Source of the DNA: Sapientia aquatica
GTDB lineage: Bacteria > Pseudomonadota > Gammaproteobacteria > Burkholderiales > Burkholderiaceae_D
Assembly: GCF_004358105.1 (NCBI RefSeq)
Contig: NZ_SMYL01000008.1
Span: 1 to 64,000 of the forward strand
Direction: 5' to 3'
Length of the DNA stretch: 64,000 nucleotides
Positions within the stretch are counted from its first letter, which is position 1; the number at the start of each line of letters is the position of its first letter. Under the pieces are notes generated by a model. That model was not told where the DNA came from and made no database searches. It was given only the letters and a program-made list of their open reading frames with translations. The position numbers and the translations under genes are program-made. Shown piece after piece: positions 63,936 to 64,000 of this stretch.

Positions 63936-64000
63936 AATCGTTACCCTCCGCTAGTTAGGCGATTGCCACGTGCAATGCGGCTTTGGCTAATTGGTCGTGG

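Overview
The window looks like chromosome of a betaproteobacterium, probably a Burkholderiales member close to Oxalobacteraceae. This rests on the rRNA-type promoters at the left edge, the acs / class I fumarase / murI neighbourhood, a DAB-type inorganic carbon pump and generally mesophilic, moderate-GC coding style. The organism is inferred, not proven.

Layout. (1) 1-440: the leader and promoters of an rRNA operon that runs leftwards out of the window. (2) 0.5-4.2 kb: an FAD-dependent dehydrogenase and acetyl-CoA synthetase. (3) 4.59-20.11 kb: a genomic island of about 15.5 kb inserted inside the 5' end of the class I fumarase gene. The original first 22 codons remain at 4535-4600. The island brings its own promoter, ribosome site and replacement codons, so that a full fumarase is rebuilt at 20044-21561. 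The island carries a phage-type integrase next to its left end, a second catalytic-domain-only tyrosine recombinase, a clamp-loader-like AAA ATPase with a partner, a small family-A polymerase-like protein, plasmid-type small proteins, an O-acyltransferase, a coiled-coil membrane protein and five copies of a 17-bp palindrome (TGTCGTGT-N-ACACGACA) found nowhere else in the window. (4) 21.6-24.7 kb: murI, tRNA-His, a LysR regulator and a divergent NAD-binding protein. (5) 24.9-37.8 kb: GH31 glucosidase/xylosidase, amidohydrolase, MarR regulator with flavin reductase, class III aminotransferase, and several secreted or lipid-anchored proteins.

(6) 37.9-55.7 kb: a coherent set of genes that I read as a peptidoglycan-peptide scavenging locus. 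It has an LD-carboxypeptidase, a YkuD-like protein, an M14-type aspartoacylase/amidase-like enzyme, a TonB receptor, a D-Ala-D-Ala dipeptidase, a LysR regulator, a complete Dpp-type ABC transporter (dppA split from dppBCDF), a PBP4-type DD-carboxypeptidase, a D-amino acid dehydrogenase and a beta-lactamase-fold serine hydrolase. The parts would liberate, import and oxidise D-Ala-containing peptides; the two halves diverge from 51.35-51.55 kb.

(7) 56.0-60.9 kb: dabB-dabA (energy-coupled bicarbonate/CO2 uptake) followed by a DUF6671-like protein. (8) 60.9-64.0 kb: a small zinc-motif membrane protein and a three-gene surface-polysaccharide group (NAD-dependent epimerase, DUF5672-like protein, family-2-type glycosyltransferase) on the minus strand.

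The most novel parts are the fumarase-targeting island with its polymerase-like gene and palindromes, and the murein-peptide locus.
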